This document shows positions 48,407 through 56,526 of a stretch of DNA of 56,531 nucleotides, piece by piece. The notes beneath the pieces were generated by a model that saw nothing but the letters and a program-made list of their open reading frames with translations, had not been told where the DNA came from and did no database searches. The DNA is from AA29 sp041481445 (lineage in GTDB: Bacteria > Acidobacteriota > Vicinamibacteria > Fen-336). Numbering within the stretch: position 1 is the stretch's first letter; the number at the start of each line of letters is the position of its first letter. The stretch spans positions 1 to 56,531 of the forward strand of contig JBGPBV010000032.1 of NCBI GenBank assembly GCA_041481445.1. Reading direction: 5' to 3'. A program made the position numbers and the translations under genes.

Positions 48407-48820
48407 ATGGGCCTCTCGCCACCCTCCGCCTCCTTCCTCTCCGCCCACTCGGGCATTCTCGTCTTCCTGGTGCTGGGGATCCTGTTCCTCGCCGTCAACC
48501 TGGTCGTCTGGAGCATCATCCGGCCCTCGCGGTTCAGCGAGGAGAAGCTCACCACCTACGAGTGCGGCGAGAACCCGACGGGCAGCGCCTGGGTGCAGTT
48601 CAACATCCGGTTCTACGTCTTCGCCCTCATCTTCATCATCTTCGACGTGGAGGCGGTGTTCCTCCTGCCCTGGGCGGTCGTGTTCCGCCGGCTGGGGCAG
48701 GAGCAGGGTCTCCTGCCCTACGCGGAAGGGCTGGTGTTCATCGCCATCCTCGTCGTCGCCCTCGCCTACGTCTGGCGCAAGGGCGACCTCGAATGGGTGC
48801 GGGCGGAGGACCGGACCTAG
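48407..48820 (+). CDS. nuoA: NADH-quinone oxidoreductase subunit A
   Basis: The protein has 137 residues with three transmembrane helices (LVFLVLGILFLAVNLVVW, FYVFALIFIIFDVEAVFLL and LVFIAILVVALAYVW). YECGENPTGSAWVQFNIRFY and FIIFDVEAVFLLPWAV are the conserved loop and helix that contact NuoH and NuoD near the quinone cavity. It is the first gene of a co-directional nuo cluster; the nuoB start follows the stop directly. Confidence 0.96.
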   Translation: MGLSPPSASFLSAHSGILVFLVLGILFLAVNLVVWSIIRPSRFSEEKLTTYECGENPTGSAWVQFNIRFYVFALIFIIFDVEAVFLLPWAVVFRRLGQEQGLLPYAEGLVFIAILVVALAYVWRKGDLEWVRAEDRT

Positions 48821-49375
48821 ATGCCCGAAGTCAGCGGCCTCATCCAGAACAAGTTCGGCGAGGAGAACGTCGTCTTCACGACCGTCGACAACATCGTCAA
48901 CTGGGCGCGCAAGTCCAGCCTGTGGCCGATGACGTTCGGCCTGGCCTGCTGCGCGATCGAGATGATGGCGACGGGGGCGAGCCGGTACGACTGGGACCGC
49001 TTCGGCATGATCCCGCGCGGCACCCCGCGCCAGAGCGACCTCATGATCGTGGCGGGCACGGTCACCCTGAAGATGGCCACGCGGCTCAAGCGGCTCTACG
49101 AGCAGATGCCGGAGCCGAAGTACGTGATCTCGATGGGCTCCTGCGCCAACAACGGCGGGCCCTACTGGCGCTTCGGCTACCACGTGCTCAAGGGCGTCGA
49201 CGAGGTGGTGCCGGTGGACGTCTACGTGCCCGGCTGCCCGCCGCGGCCGGAGGCCCTGCTCTACGGCGTCATGAAGCTCCAGGAGAAGATCCAGGAGGAC
49301 CACGTGCTCCGGCGGAAGGGGGACACGCTGGGCAGCCTGGCCGGGGCCTCGATGGCTCCGGAGGCCACGCGGTAG
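48821..49375 (+). CDS. nuoB: NADH-quinone oxidoreductase subunit B
   Basis: The protein has 184 residues. It carries the N2 iron-sulfur cluster, the last electron donor before quinone. The Cys ligands are visible in GLACCAIEMMA (tandem Cys), SMGSCANNGG and VPGCPPRPEALLYG. WDRFGMIPRGTPRQSDLMIV is also diagnostic. ATG 48821 follows the nuoA stop without a gap. Confidence 0.97.
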   Translation: MPEVSGLIQNKFGEENVVFTTVDNIVNWARKSSLWPMTFGLACCAIEMMATGASRYDWDRFGMIPRGTPRQSDLMIVAGTVTLKMATRLKRLYEQMPEPKYVISMGSCANNGGPYWRFGYHVLKGVDEVVPVDVYVPGCPPRPEALLYGVMKLQEKIQEDHVLRRKGDTLGSLAGASMAPEATR

Positions 49376-49391
49376 GGCTCCGCTCGATACC

Positions 49392-49967
49392 ATGCATCCT
49401 GCCGACGTCCACCAGCGCCTGGGCGCGCAGTTCGGCGAGCGGATCACCGCCTTCCAGGCGGAGGCCCTGCAGCCGTGGGCGGTGGTGGCGGCGGAGGCGA
49501 TCGCGGACGTGGCCGCCTTCTGCCGGTCCGACGCCGAGTTGACCTTCGACAACCTGATGTGCCTCTCCGCGGTCGACTACCCGAAGGAGACGCCGCCGCG
49601 CCTGGAGCTCGTGTACCACCTCTGGTCGTACCGGCACGCGCACGGCTTCGTCCTGAAGGTGCACCTGCCGCGCGAGTCGCCGTCGGTGCGCACGGTCGAG
49701 AACGTCTGGGGCGTGGCCAACTGGCACGAGCGCGAGGCCTACGACCTGTTCGGCATCACCTTCACCGGGCACAGCGACCTGCGGCGCATCCTCCTGCCCG
49801 ACGACTGGATCGGCCATCCGCTGCGCAAGGACTGGGTGGACCCCGACTTCTACAACGGTATGCACGTCAAGCCCACCTCGCAGATGGCGGAGCGCTCGAT
49901 GGCGGGCGAGAAGATCGGCATCGGCCCATTTGATTTCACTCCCCCCAACCGGCACGTGGAGGACTGA
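49392..49967 (+). CDS. nuoC: NADH-quinone oxidoreductase subunit C
   Basis: The protein has 191 residues, a separate C subunit and not the NuoCD fusion of enterobacteria. FDNLMCLSAVDYPKETPPRL, LEVHLPRE-like LKVHLPRESPSVRTVENVWG, NWHEREAYDLFGITFTGHSD and RILLPDDWIGHPLRKDW are the family blocks. The last 30 residues are variable. It precedes a 140-base structured gap before nuoD. Confidence 0.95.
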   Translation: MHPADVHQRLGAQFGERITAFQAEALQPWAVVAAEAIADVAAFCRSDAELTFDNLMCLSAVDYPKETPPRLELVYHLWSYRHAHGFVLKVHLPRESPSVRTVENVWGVANWHEREAYDLFGITFTGHSDLRRILLPDDWIGHPLRKDWVDPDFYNGMHVKPTSQMAERSMAGEKIGIGPFDFTPPNRHVED

Positions 49968-49998
49968 ATGATCACGTGCCGCGCGTCGATTCCAGTGA

Positions 49999-50094
49999 GC
50001 TCAGCGCCGCCGCAGTATGGCGGTGCTGAGCGACGGGGGGTTTCAGGGGGGGAGCCGGAGCCCATCGGAATGAGGCGCAGCGTTCCCCCCCTGA
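49999..50094 (+). repeat. Strongly folded element between nuoC and nuoD
   Basis: Two inverted repeats fill the 140-base gap. The first has 13-bp arms (49999-50011 and 50019-50031, one G-T pair) around a 7-base loop. The second has perfect 11-bp arms TCAGGGGGGGA/TCCCCCCCTGA (50043-50053 and 50084-50094). All other nuo gaps except the hydrolase insertion are under 17 bases. It may be a REP/MITE-like insertion or an RNA element that adjusts expression. Confidence 0.6.
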
Positions 50095-50107
50095 GATTGA
50101 AGACGTC

Positions 50108-51265
50108 ATGAGCACCTCCTACGGCTGGCGGATCGAGGACCTCGACACCGACGAGATGATCCTCAACATGGGCCCCCAGCACCCGTCCACCCACGGCGTG
50201 CTGCGCCTGGAGCTGCGCACGGACGGCGAGGTCGTGCGCGCGGCCCGGCCCCACATCGGCTACCTGCACCGCTGCTTCGAGAAGCACGCGGAGAGCGTCG
50301 ACTACCCCGGCGTGATCCCCTACACGGACCGCATGGACTACGTGGCCTCGATGGGGAACTCGCTCGGCTACGCGCTCGCCGTCGAGAAGCTGATGAAGAT
50401 CGAGGTGGGCCCGTACGTCCAGGCCATCCGCGTGGTCATGGCCGAGCTGCAGCGCATCGCCTCCCACTGCGTGGCCGTGGGCACCTACGGGATGGACATC
50501 GGGGCCTTCACGCCCTTCCTCCACCTCCTGCGCGACCGCGAGAAGATCCTCGACATGTTCGAGTGGACCTGCGGCGCGCGCCTGCTCTACAACTACAACT
50601 GGGTGGGGGGGGTCAGCCACGACCTGCCCGAGGGCTTCCTCCGGGCCTGCCGGCAGTTCCTGAGGGAGTTCGAGGCCATCACCTACCCCGAGCTCATCGA
50701 CCTCCTCATCAAGAACAAGATCTTCATCAAGCGCACGGCCAACATCGGCGTGTGCCCGGTGGAGGTGGCGGTCTCGTACGACCTCACGGGGCCGAACCTG
50801 CGCGGCAGCGGTCCCCCGCGCGACCTCCGCAAGGACGAGCCCTATTCGGGGTACGAGCACTACGAGTTCGAAGTGTGCGTGGGCAAGGGCCAGTTCGGCC
50901 CCATCGGCTCCTGCTTCGACCGCAACTGGGTGCGCGCGGTCGAGATGGCGGAGAGCGCCAAGATCATTCACCAGGCCCTCGACCGGCTCGAGAAGATGGA
51001 GCGGGCCGACGTCCACGAGAAGGTGCCCAAGCGCGTGAAGCCGGCCAAGGGCGAGGTCTACGGTCGCTCGGAGGCCCCGCGCGGCCAGCTCGGCTACTAC
51101 ATCGTGGCCGACGGCACCGGCGTGAATCCCTACCGGGTGAAGGTCAAGAGCCCCTGCTTCACCGCCATGTCCGTCTTCCACGTCCTCTCGAAGGGCATGA
51201 TGATCGCGGACATCATTGCCCTGATCGGGTCGCTGGACGTGGTGCTCGGCGAGATCGACCGCTGA
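50108..51265 (+). CDS. nuoD: NADH-quinone oxidoreductase subunit D
   Basis: The protein has 385 residues, the 49-kDa quinone-site subunit. NMGPQHPSTHGVLRLELRTD, HIGYLHRCFEKHAES, YTDRMDYVASMGN (Tyr/His quinone-site area), ELQRIASHCVAVGTYGMD and the C-terminal AIIGSLDVVLGEIDR-like end are all present. ATG 50108 lies 13 bases after the intergenic hairpin. The stop overlaps nuoH (TGATG). Confidence 0.97.
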   Translation: MSTSYGWRIEDLDTDEMILNMGPQHPSTHGVLRLELRTDGEVVRAARPHIGYLHRCFEKHAESVDYPGVIPYTDRMDYVASMGNSLGYALAVEKLMKIEVGPYVQAIRVVMAELQRIASHCVAVGTYGMDIGAFTPFLHLLRDREKILDMFEWTCGARLLYNYNWVGGVSHDLPEGFLRACRQFLREFEAITYPELIDLLIKNKIFIKRTANIGVCPVEVAVSYDLTGPNLRGSGPPRDLRKDEPYSGYEHYEFEVCVGKGQFGPIGSCFDRNWVRAVEMAESAKIIHQALDRLEKMERADVHEKVPKRVKPAKGEVYGRSEAPRGQLGYYIVADGTGVNPYRVKVKSPCFTAMSVFHVLSKGMMIADIIALIGSLDVVLGEIDR

Positions 51266-52446
51266 TGGACCTCTTCTTCGCGCTGTTCCCCGAGAGCTGG
51301 CCGGACTGGGTGAGGATCGGGCTGTCCGCGGCCGTCCCCGCCGTCCTGCTCCTCACCTTCATGGCCCTGGGCCCGATCGTCTACGTGTACGCCGAGCGCA
51401 AGATCGCCGGGTTCATGCAGGACCGCCTGGGGCCGACGCGCGTCGGACCCTACGGCCTCCTGCAGACGATCGCCGACGCGGTCAAGCTGATGTTCAAGGA
51501 GGCGATCTACCCGGCGGGGGCGGACAAGACGCTGTTCCTGATCGCGCCCTGCCTGGTGGTGCTGGGCGCCTTCCTGGCCATGGTGGTGATCCCGTTCGGG
51601 AGCCGGCTGCAGGCGGCCGACCTCAACGTCGGCCTCTTCTACGTGGTCGCGGTCTCGAGCCTGTCGACGGTGGGCCTGATCATGGCGGGCTGGGCCTCCA
51701 ACAACAAGTACGCGCTGTTCGGGGCCATGCGCTCGGCCGCGCAGATCGTGTCCTACGAGATCCCCGCCGTGATGACCCTGGTCGCCATCGTGATGATCGT
51801 GGGCAGCCTCTCCCTCCAGGACGTCGTGCACGCGCAGGCGGGCGGCCTGACCCACTGGTTCCTCTTCCGCTACTTCCCGCTGATGCCGGTGGCCTTCCTC
51901 ATCTTCTTCACCGCCGGGCTGGCCGAGTGCAACCGCACGCCCTTCGACATCCCGGAGGCGGAGAGCGAGCTGGTGGCGGGGTTCCACACCGAGTACAGCG
52001 GCTTCTTCTTCGCGATGTTCTTCATGGCCGAGTACACCGAGATGTTCGTGATCTGCTCGGTGGCCTCCGTCATCTTCCTGGGCGGGTGGTACACCCCGTT
52101 CCCGCACGGGATCCTGCAGCATCTCGGGCCCATCGGCTTCGGGCCGGTGTGGCTGATCGCCAAGTCCTGGCTCCTCGTCTTCGTGATGATGTGGCTGCGC
52201 TGGACGCTGCCCCGCCTGCGCGTCGACCAGCTCATGCACGTGGCCTGGAAGGTGCTGCTGCCGATCGCGATGGTCCTGGTCGTGGTGGTGGGCGGGCTCC
52301 TCGTGATCCCGGCCACCCGCAACGGGTTCCCCTGGGACCGCTATGTCGGATGGGTCGTCACCGTGATCGTGTTCGGGGCCCTGATCGCCTGGATGGCGGG
52401 CGCGCGGCTGGTCAAGAAACGACACCTGCGGAACCTGGCCGCGTGA
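51265..52446 (+). CDS. nuoH: NADH-quinone oxidoreductase subunit H
   Basis: The protein has 393 residues and about eight transmembrane helices. It links the quinone site to the proton channels. ERKIAGFMQDRLGPTRVGPY, TIADAVKLMFKE, RSAAQIVSYEIPAVMTLV, ECNRTPFDIPEAESELVAGF and EYSGFFFAMFFMAEYTEMFV are the classical blocks. ATG 51265 overlaps the nuoD stop. nuoE, nuoF and nuoG, usually between D and H, are missing here. Confidence 0.97.
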   Translation: MDLFFALFPESWPDWVRIGLSAAVPAVLLLTFMALGPIVYVYAERKIAGFMQDRLGPTRVGPYGLLQTIADAVKLMFKEAIYPAGADKTLFLIAPCLVVLGAFLAMVVIPFGSRLQAADLNVGLFYVVAVSSLSTVGLIMAGWASNNKYALFGAMRSAAQIVSYEIPAVMTLVAIVMIVGSLSLQDVVHAQAGGLTHWFLFRYFPLMPVAFLIFFTAGLAECNRTPFDIPEAESELVAGFHTEYSGFFFAMFFMAEYTEMFVICSVASVIFLGGWYTPFPHGILQHLGPIGFGPVWLIAKSWLLVFVMMWLRWTLPRLRVDQLMHVAWKVLLPIAMVLVVVVGGLLVIPATRNGFPWDRYVGWVVTVIVFGALIAWMAGARLVKKRHLRNLAA

Positions 52447-52461
52447 AGGACTGAGGACCCG

Positions 52462-53100
52462 ATGATTCAGTGGTTCAAGGACCTCTGGGAGGGCTTCTGG
52501 ACGGTCCTGGTGGGCATGAAGATCACCTGGCGCCACCTCTTCACGCAGAAGGTGACCCTGCAGTACCCGGAGGAGAGGTGGCAGCTCCCGCCCAAGAGCC
52601 GCATGCGCCTCTTCATGGCCTACGAGGACTGCATCGGCTGCGGGCAATGCGCGCGCGCCTGCCCCGTGCAGTGCATCTACATCAAGGCGGAGAAGCGCGA
52701 CAGCAAGGCCCCGGCCATCTACGCCGCCAACGGCCAGCCCATCAAGCTCGACGTGTCGGTGTTCGACATCGACATGTCGCTGTGCTGCTACTGCAACCTC
52801 TGCACGTACCCCTGCCCGACCAACTGCATCTACATGACGCCGGAGTACGAGTTCGCGACCACCGACCTCACGAACCACCTGTACCACTTCGCCAAGACGA
52901 ACGCGAAGTTCCTGACCGTGAACCCGAAGCCGCCGGCCAGGCCGGCCACGCCGCCCGCGGCCCCCGCCGCGCCCGCCGCCCCCAAGGCCACGCCGCCCGC
53001 GGGAGGAGCCCCTCCGGCGCCGGCCGCTCCCAGCGGTGGAGCGCCGCCCGCGCCCGCCGCACCCGGCGGGCAGGCGCCACCCGCGCCCGCCGGAGCCTAG
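52462..53100 (+). CDS. nuoI: NADH-quinone oxidoreductase subunit I with proline/alanine-rich tail
   Basis: The protein has 212 residues. Two ferredoxin-type 4Fe-4S sites are intact: CIGCGQCARACPVQCIYI, and CCYCNLCTYPCPTNCIYMTP with its four Cys. These are clusters N6a and N6b. The family usually ends near residue 155. Here about 57 extra residues consist almost only of Pro, Ala, Gly and a few Lys/Thr (APAAPAAPKATPPAGGAPPA type), a low-complexity disordered tail. Its reading frame and codon use are normal, so it is not a frameshift artefact. Confidence 0.93.
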   Translation: MIQWFKDLWEGFWTVLVGMKITWRHLFTQKVTLQYPEERWQLPPKSRMRLFMAYEDCIGCGQCARACPVQCIYIKAEKRDSKAPAIYAANGQPIKLDVSVFDIDMSLCCYCNLCTYPCPTNCIYMTPEYEFATTDLTNHLYHFAKTNAKFLTVNPKPPARPATPPAAPAAPAAPKATPPAGGAPPAPAAPSGGAPPAPAAPGGQAPPAPAGA

Positions 53101-53104
53101 CTCC

Positions 53105-54046
53105 TCACCGGACGGAGCCGGACGCCTCCCCGATCGCGGCCACCAGCGCGTCGGGCCGCGCGAACTGCACGTAGTGCCCGGTGTTGGCCAGGGTCACCAG
53201 CCGCGATCCCGGGATGTCGCGGGCCAGCCGCTCGGCGTCGCCTCGGTTGTGGTCCTCGGCGCCGCACACGATGACGACGGGCTTGCGAATGTCGCGATAG
53301 CGCGGCTCCATCGCGGCCAGGGCGCTCCCGAGGCCGGTGCGCTCCTGCGAGAGGGCGGTCGTCACCGCCGGCCGCGTCCAGAGGGGCAGGCGCCGGGCCA
53401 CGAAGTCGGCCGGCATCGCGTCGGCGTTGGGCCCGAAGCTCGCGCGCACGCCCTTCTCGATCTGGCCGCGGCCCACGAGGGGCGCGAGCAGGCGCGCGAG
53501 GCCGGGCCCGAGGAGAGGGATGGCCAGCGCGCGATACCGCGCCTCCACCGGCACCGGCCCGTAGGCGTGCGCGGCCACGATCACGAAGGCCCGGACCTCG
53601 GGGGGATCGCGGAGGGCGAGGGCCAGGCCGGTCACGCCCCCGAAGGAGTGGCCGACGTACACGACGTCGTGGAGGCGCAGGGCGCGGATGACGCCGAGCG
53701 CGACCGCCGCGTTCTCGTCGGGCGTATGCGGGCGATCGGCGCCGCCGCTGTACCCGTGGCCGGGCCGGTCGAAGGCGGTGACGCGGAAGCTCCGCGACAG
53801 CCGCGCCCACACCGGCTCCCAGTCCTCGACCGAGCCCGGCGAGCCGTGGACGAGCAGGACGTCGGGGCCGGACCCGCTCTGCACGTACCGGATGGGCGTG
53901 CCGTCCACCATGACCTTCTTGCCCGCCGTCCCCGGCGGAAGGCGCGCCTCCGGCCTCTGCGCCCACCCGAGGGCGGCGAGGCCACCGAGACCGAGCGCGG
54001 CCAGAAGGGCGGCCACGATCAGGATCCGCTTCGCGACCCGCTTCAC
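53105..54046 (-). CDS. Alpha/beta hydrolase, membrane-anchored or exported, antisense within nuo
   Basis: The protein has 313 residues from GTG 54046. An N-terminal hydrophobic helix (ILIVAALLAALGLGGLAALG) is followed by an alpha/beta-hydrolase core: LLVHGSPGSVEDWEPVW (oxyanion), FDRPGHGYSGG, nucleophile elbow VGHSFGGVTG, acid in VVIVCGAEDHN and His in ANTGHYVQFARPD. The triad is complete. The family includes esterases, epoxide hydrolases and haloperoxidase-like enzymes, and the substrate cannot be told. It ends 4 bases after nuoI on the opposite strand and starts 100 bases before nuoJ, so it splits the operon. Confidence 0.87.
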   Translation of the reverse strand: MKRVAKRILIVAALLAALGLGGLAALGWAQRPEARLPPGTAGKKVMVDGTPIRYVQSGSGPDVLLVHGSPGSVEDWEPVWARLSRSFRVTAFDRPGHGYSGGADRPHTPDENAAVALGVIRALRLHDVVYVGHSFGGVTGLALALRDPPEVRAFVIVAAHAYGPVPVEARYRALAIPLLGPGLARLLAPLVGRGQIEKGVRASFGPNADAMPADFVARRLPLWTRPAVTTALSQERTGLGSALAAMEPRYRDIRKPVVIVCGAEDHNRGDAERLARDIPGSRLVTLANTGHYVQFARPDALVAAIGEASGSVR

Positions 54047-54145
54047 GGTGGCGAATGGTACGCCCGTCGCGTTGACCGGCGGGCATCGCGCGGTGTAACG
54101 TCAGCCTCCCGATGAAGCGCACGAGCCGGGCGCGAGCCTGACGCG

Positions 54146-54700
54146 GTGACCCCGGAGGCGGCCGTCTTCTACGTCTTCGCCGCGATCACGGTCGGGGCGG
54201 CGGCCGTCGTCACCCTGGCCCGCAGCCTCATCTACAGCGCGTTCGCGCTGCTGTTCACGTTCTTCGGGGTGGCCGGCCTCTACCTGCTGCTGGGGGCGGA
54301 CTTCCTGGCCGCCACCCAGCTCCTCGTCTACGTCGGCGGGATCCTCGTCCTCCTCCTCTTCGGCGTGATGCTGACGCACAAGCTCTACGACCTCGACCTC
54401 AAGAGCGAGGTCACGCAGTTCCTGCCCGCGGCCATCATCTGCGGGGGGCTGTTCATCCTGCTCGCCTGGCCCCTGGAGATGTGGCTCACCCTGCCCCGGC
54501 TCGGCCGCGTGCACCTGCTGGGCATGCTCTGGCAGACGAGCTGGGCGACGGGGAGCGGCCGCCCTCCCGCCGCCACCACCGCGGACATCGGGCGGCTCTT
54601 CATGGGCAGCTACCTGCTGCCGTTCGAGGCCGCTTCCGTGCTGCTCCTGGTCGCGCTCATGGGGGCGGCCATGATCGTGCGGCGGCGGAAGGACGCGTGA
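54146..54700 (+). CDS. nuoJ: NADH-quinone oxidoreductase subunit J
   Basis: The protein has 184 residues and five transmembrane helices. RSLIYSAFALLFTFFGVAGL, LLLGADFLAATQLLVYVGGI and LLLFGVMLTHKLYD are the conserved early blocks. GTG 54146 is the first start that keeps TM1 whole; CGGAG lies inside the gene, not upstream. Transcription must cross, or start after, the antisense hydrolase gene. Confidence 0.95.
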   Translation: MTPEAAVFYVFAAITVGAAAVVTLARSLIYSAFALLFTFFGVAGLYLLLGADFLAATQLLVYVGGILVLLLFGVMLTHKLYDLDLKSEVTQFLPAAIICGGLFILLAWPLEMWLTLPRLGRVHLLGMLWQTSWATGSGRPPAATTADIGRLFMGSYLLPFEAASVLLLVALMGAAMIVRRRKDA

Positions 54701-54713
54701 GGGCCCGCCTCCG

Positions 54714-55019
54714 GTGATCACCATCTCCCACTACCTGGCCGTCTCCGCCGCCCTCTTCACCCTCGGCCTGCTGGGCGTGCTCACCCGGCGCAACGCGGTG
54801 AACGTGCTCATGGGCGTGGAGCTGATCCTCAACTCCGCCAACCTGAACCTGGTGGCCTTCTCGCGCTTCGGCCCCGGCAACCTGCAGGGGCAGCTCTTCG
54901 CGGTGTTCGTGATCGTGATCGCGGCGGCGGAGGTGGCGGTGGCCCTGGCCATCGTGCTCACCCTCTACCGCCTGCGGCGCACGCCGAACCTCGACGAGGC
55001 GGACTTCCTGCGCGGCTGA
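54714..55019 (+). CDS. nuoK: NADH-quinone oxidoreductase subunit K
   Basis: The protein has 101 residues and three transmembrane helices. FTLGLLGVLTRRNAVNVLMG, VELILNSANLNLVAFS and VIVIAAAEVAVALAIVLTLY contain the two conserved membrane Glu residues needed for proton transfer. GTG 54714 follows nuoJ by 13 bases. The gene normally precedes nuoL, which is absent here. Confidence 0.96.
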   Translation: MITISHYLAVSAALFTLGLLGVLTRRNAVNVLMGVELILNSANLNLVAFSRFGPGNLQGQLFAVFVIVIAAAEVAVALAIVLTLYRLRRTPNLDEADFLRG

Positions 55020-55032
55020 GGACCCGAGGGAC

Positions 55033-56526
55033 ATGAGCGAGCTCCTGGCAAGCCTGCACCGGTTCGGGCCGGAGACGATCCTCACCGGGGGCCTCCTTCT
55101 GGTGGTGATCGTGGACTCCACGCTCGCCCGTGCCCGGAACGTCCTGAACTGGCTGGTGACGGTGGCCACCCTGGCCGCCGCCTTCGTGGCCAGCGTCCGC
55201 CTCGGCCCGCAGTCGGCCAGCCTGTTCGAAGGCATGCTCGCCCTCGACCCCATGGGCGTCTTCTTCAAGCTGATCCTGATCGGCGCTTCGCTGGTGGTGG
55301 TGGGCGCCTTCCGCTTCGACGCCTCCCGCGAGCTGCGCGGCCTGGGCCAGGGCGAGTTCTACGCGCTGCTCCTGGCCGTGACCCTGTCGAACCTCCTGCT
55401 CGCCGCCGCCAGCGACCTCACCATGCTCTACCTCTCGCTGGAGATGGTCTCCATCACCTCCTACGTGATGGTGGCCTACCTCAAGGGCGACCGCATGAGC
55501 AACGAGGCCTCGCTCAAGTACATCCTCTTCGGGGCCGTCTCCACCGGGTCCATGCTCTACGGCCTCTCCCTCCTCTACGGCCTCACCGGGAGCACGAGCC
55601 TGCCCGTGATCCGGCAGGCCCTGGCCTCCGGCCTCACCGACGCCAACCGCCTCACCGTGTACGTGGTGGCCCTCCTCGTCTTCGCGGGCTTCGGGTTCAA
55701 GACGGCCACGGTGCCGTTCCACTTCTGGTGTCCCGACGTGTACCAGGGCGCCCCCACCCCCGTCACCGCCTTCCTGTCCGTGGCGCCCAAGGCGGCCGGG
55801 TTCGCGATCATGCTGCGGTTCTTCTTCGGGGGCCTGGCCACGGAGGGCACGGGGGCCTGGGACCTCGTCGGCACTATCGACTGGCCGCACGTCCTGATGC
55901 TGGTGTCGGTGCTGAGCATGACCGTCGGCAACGTGGCCGCGCTGACCCAGACCAACATGAAGCGCCTGCTCGCCTACTCGTCCATCGCCCACGCCGGCTA
56001 CATCATGATGGGCGTGGTCGCGCTCAGCGAGAACGGCGCCCGCGCCCTGATGGTCTACCTCTTTGCCTACGTCTTCATGAACCTGGGCGCGTTCCTGGTG
56101 GTCACCCTCGTGCACAACCAGGACGGCACCTTCGACCTCCGCGACTACCCGGGGCTGTACCGCCGGGCCCCGCTCCTCACCGTGGCCATGGCCATCTTCC
56201 TCCTCTCCCTGATGGGGATCCCGCCCCTGGTCGGCTTCATGGGCAAGCTCTACGTGTTCGGCGCCATCGTCGAGAGGGGCCCCCGTTACTGGTGGTACGC
56301 GGTGGTGGGGGCGCTCAACGCGGCGGTGGCCGCGTTCTACTACGCGCGCATCCTGAAGACCATGATCATCGACGCCGGCAACGAGGAGAAGCCGGCCTTC
56401 CGGCTGCCCCTGGCCGACGCGGCCTGGATCTGGCTCCTGGTGATCGGCAACATCCTGCCCCTGTTCGTCTGGCGCTACGTCGAGGGCTGGACGCGCGCGT
56501 CGCTCGCCCTCTACGCCGGGCGCTGA
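55033..56526 (+). CDS. nuoN: NADH-quinone oxidoreductase subunit N
   Basis: The protein has 497 residues and about fourteen transmembrane helices of the antiporter-like type. The assignment to N, not L or M, rests on TMLYLSLEMVSITSYVMVAY, KYILFGAVSTGSMLYG, GFGFKTATVPFHFWCPDVYQ, GAPTPVTAFLSVAPKAAGFA and LLAYSSIAHAGYIMMGV. It carries the conserved Glu and Lys residues of a proton-pumping half-channel. It follows nuoK by 13 bases, so nuoL and nuoM are missing from their normal place. The window ends 5 bases after the stop. Confidence 0.96.
   Translation: MSELLASLHRFGPETILTGGLLLVVIVDSTLARARNVLNWLVTVATLAAAFVASVRLGPQSASLFEGMLALDPMGVFFKLILIGASLVVVGAFRFDASRELRGLGQGEFYALLLAVTLSNLLLAAASDLTMLYLSLEMVSITSYVMVAYLKGDRMSNEASLKYILFGAVSTGSMLYGLSLLYGLTGSTSLPVIRQALASGLTDANRLTVYVVALLVFAGFGFKTATVPFHFWCPDVYQGAPTPVTAFLSVAPKAAGFAIMLRFFFGGLATEGTGAWDLVGTIDWPHVLMLVSVLSMTVGNVAALTQTNMKRLLAYSSIAHAGYIMMGVVALSENGARALMVYLFAYVFMNLGAFLVVTLVHNQDGTFDLRDYPGLYRRAPLLTVAMAIFLLSLMGIPPLVGFMGKLYVFGAIVERGPRYWWYAVVGALNAAVAAFYYARILKTMIIDAGNEEKPAFRLPLADAAWIWLLVIGNILPLFVWRYVEGWTRASLALYAGR

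Noticed and set aside
54112..54141. Nine-codon frame (ATG to TGA) just before nuoJ
   Set aside because: Too short, no ribosome binding site, and no attenuation-type structure follows. Probably chance.
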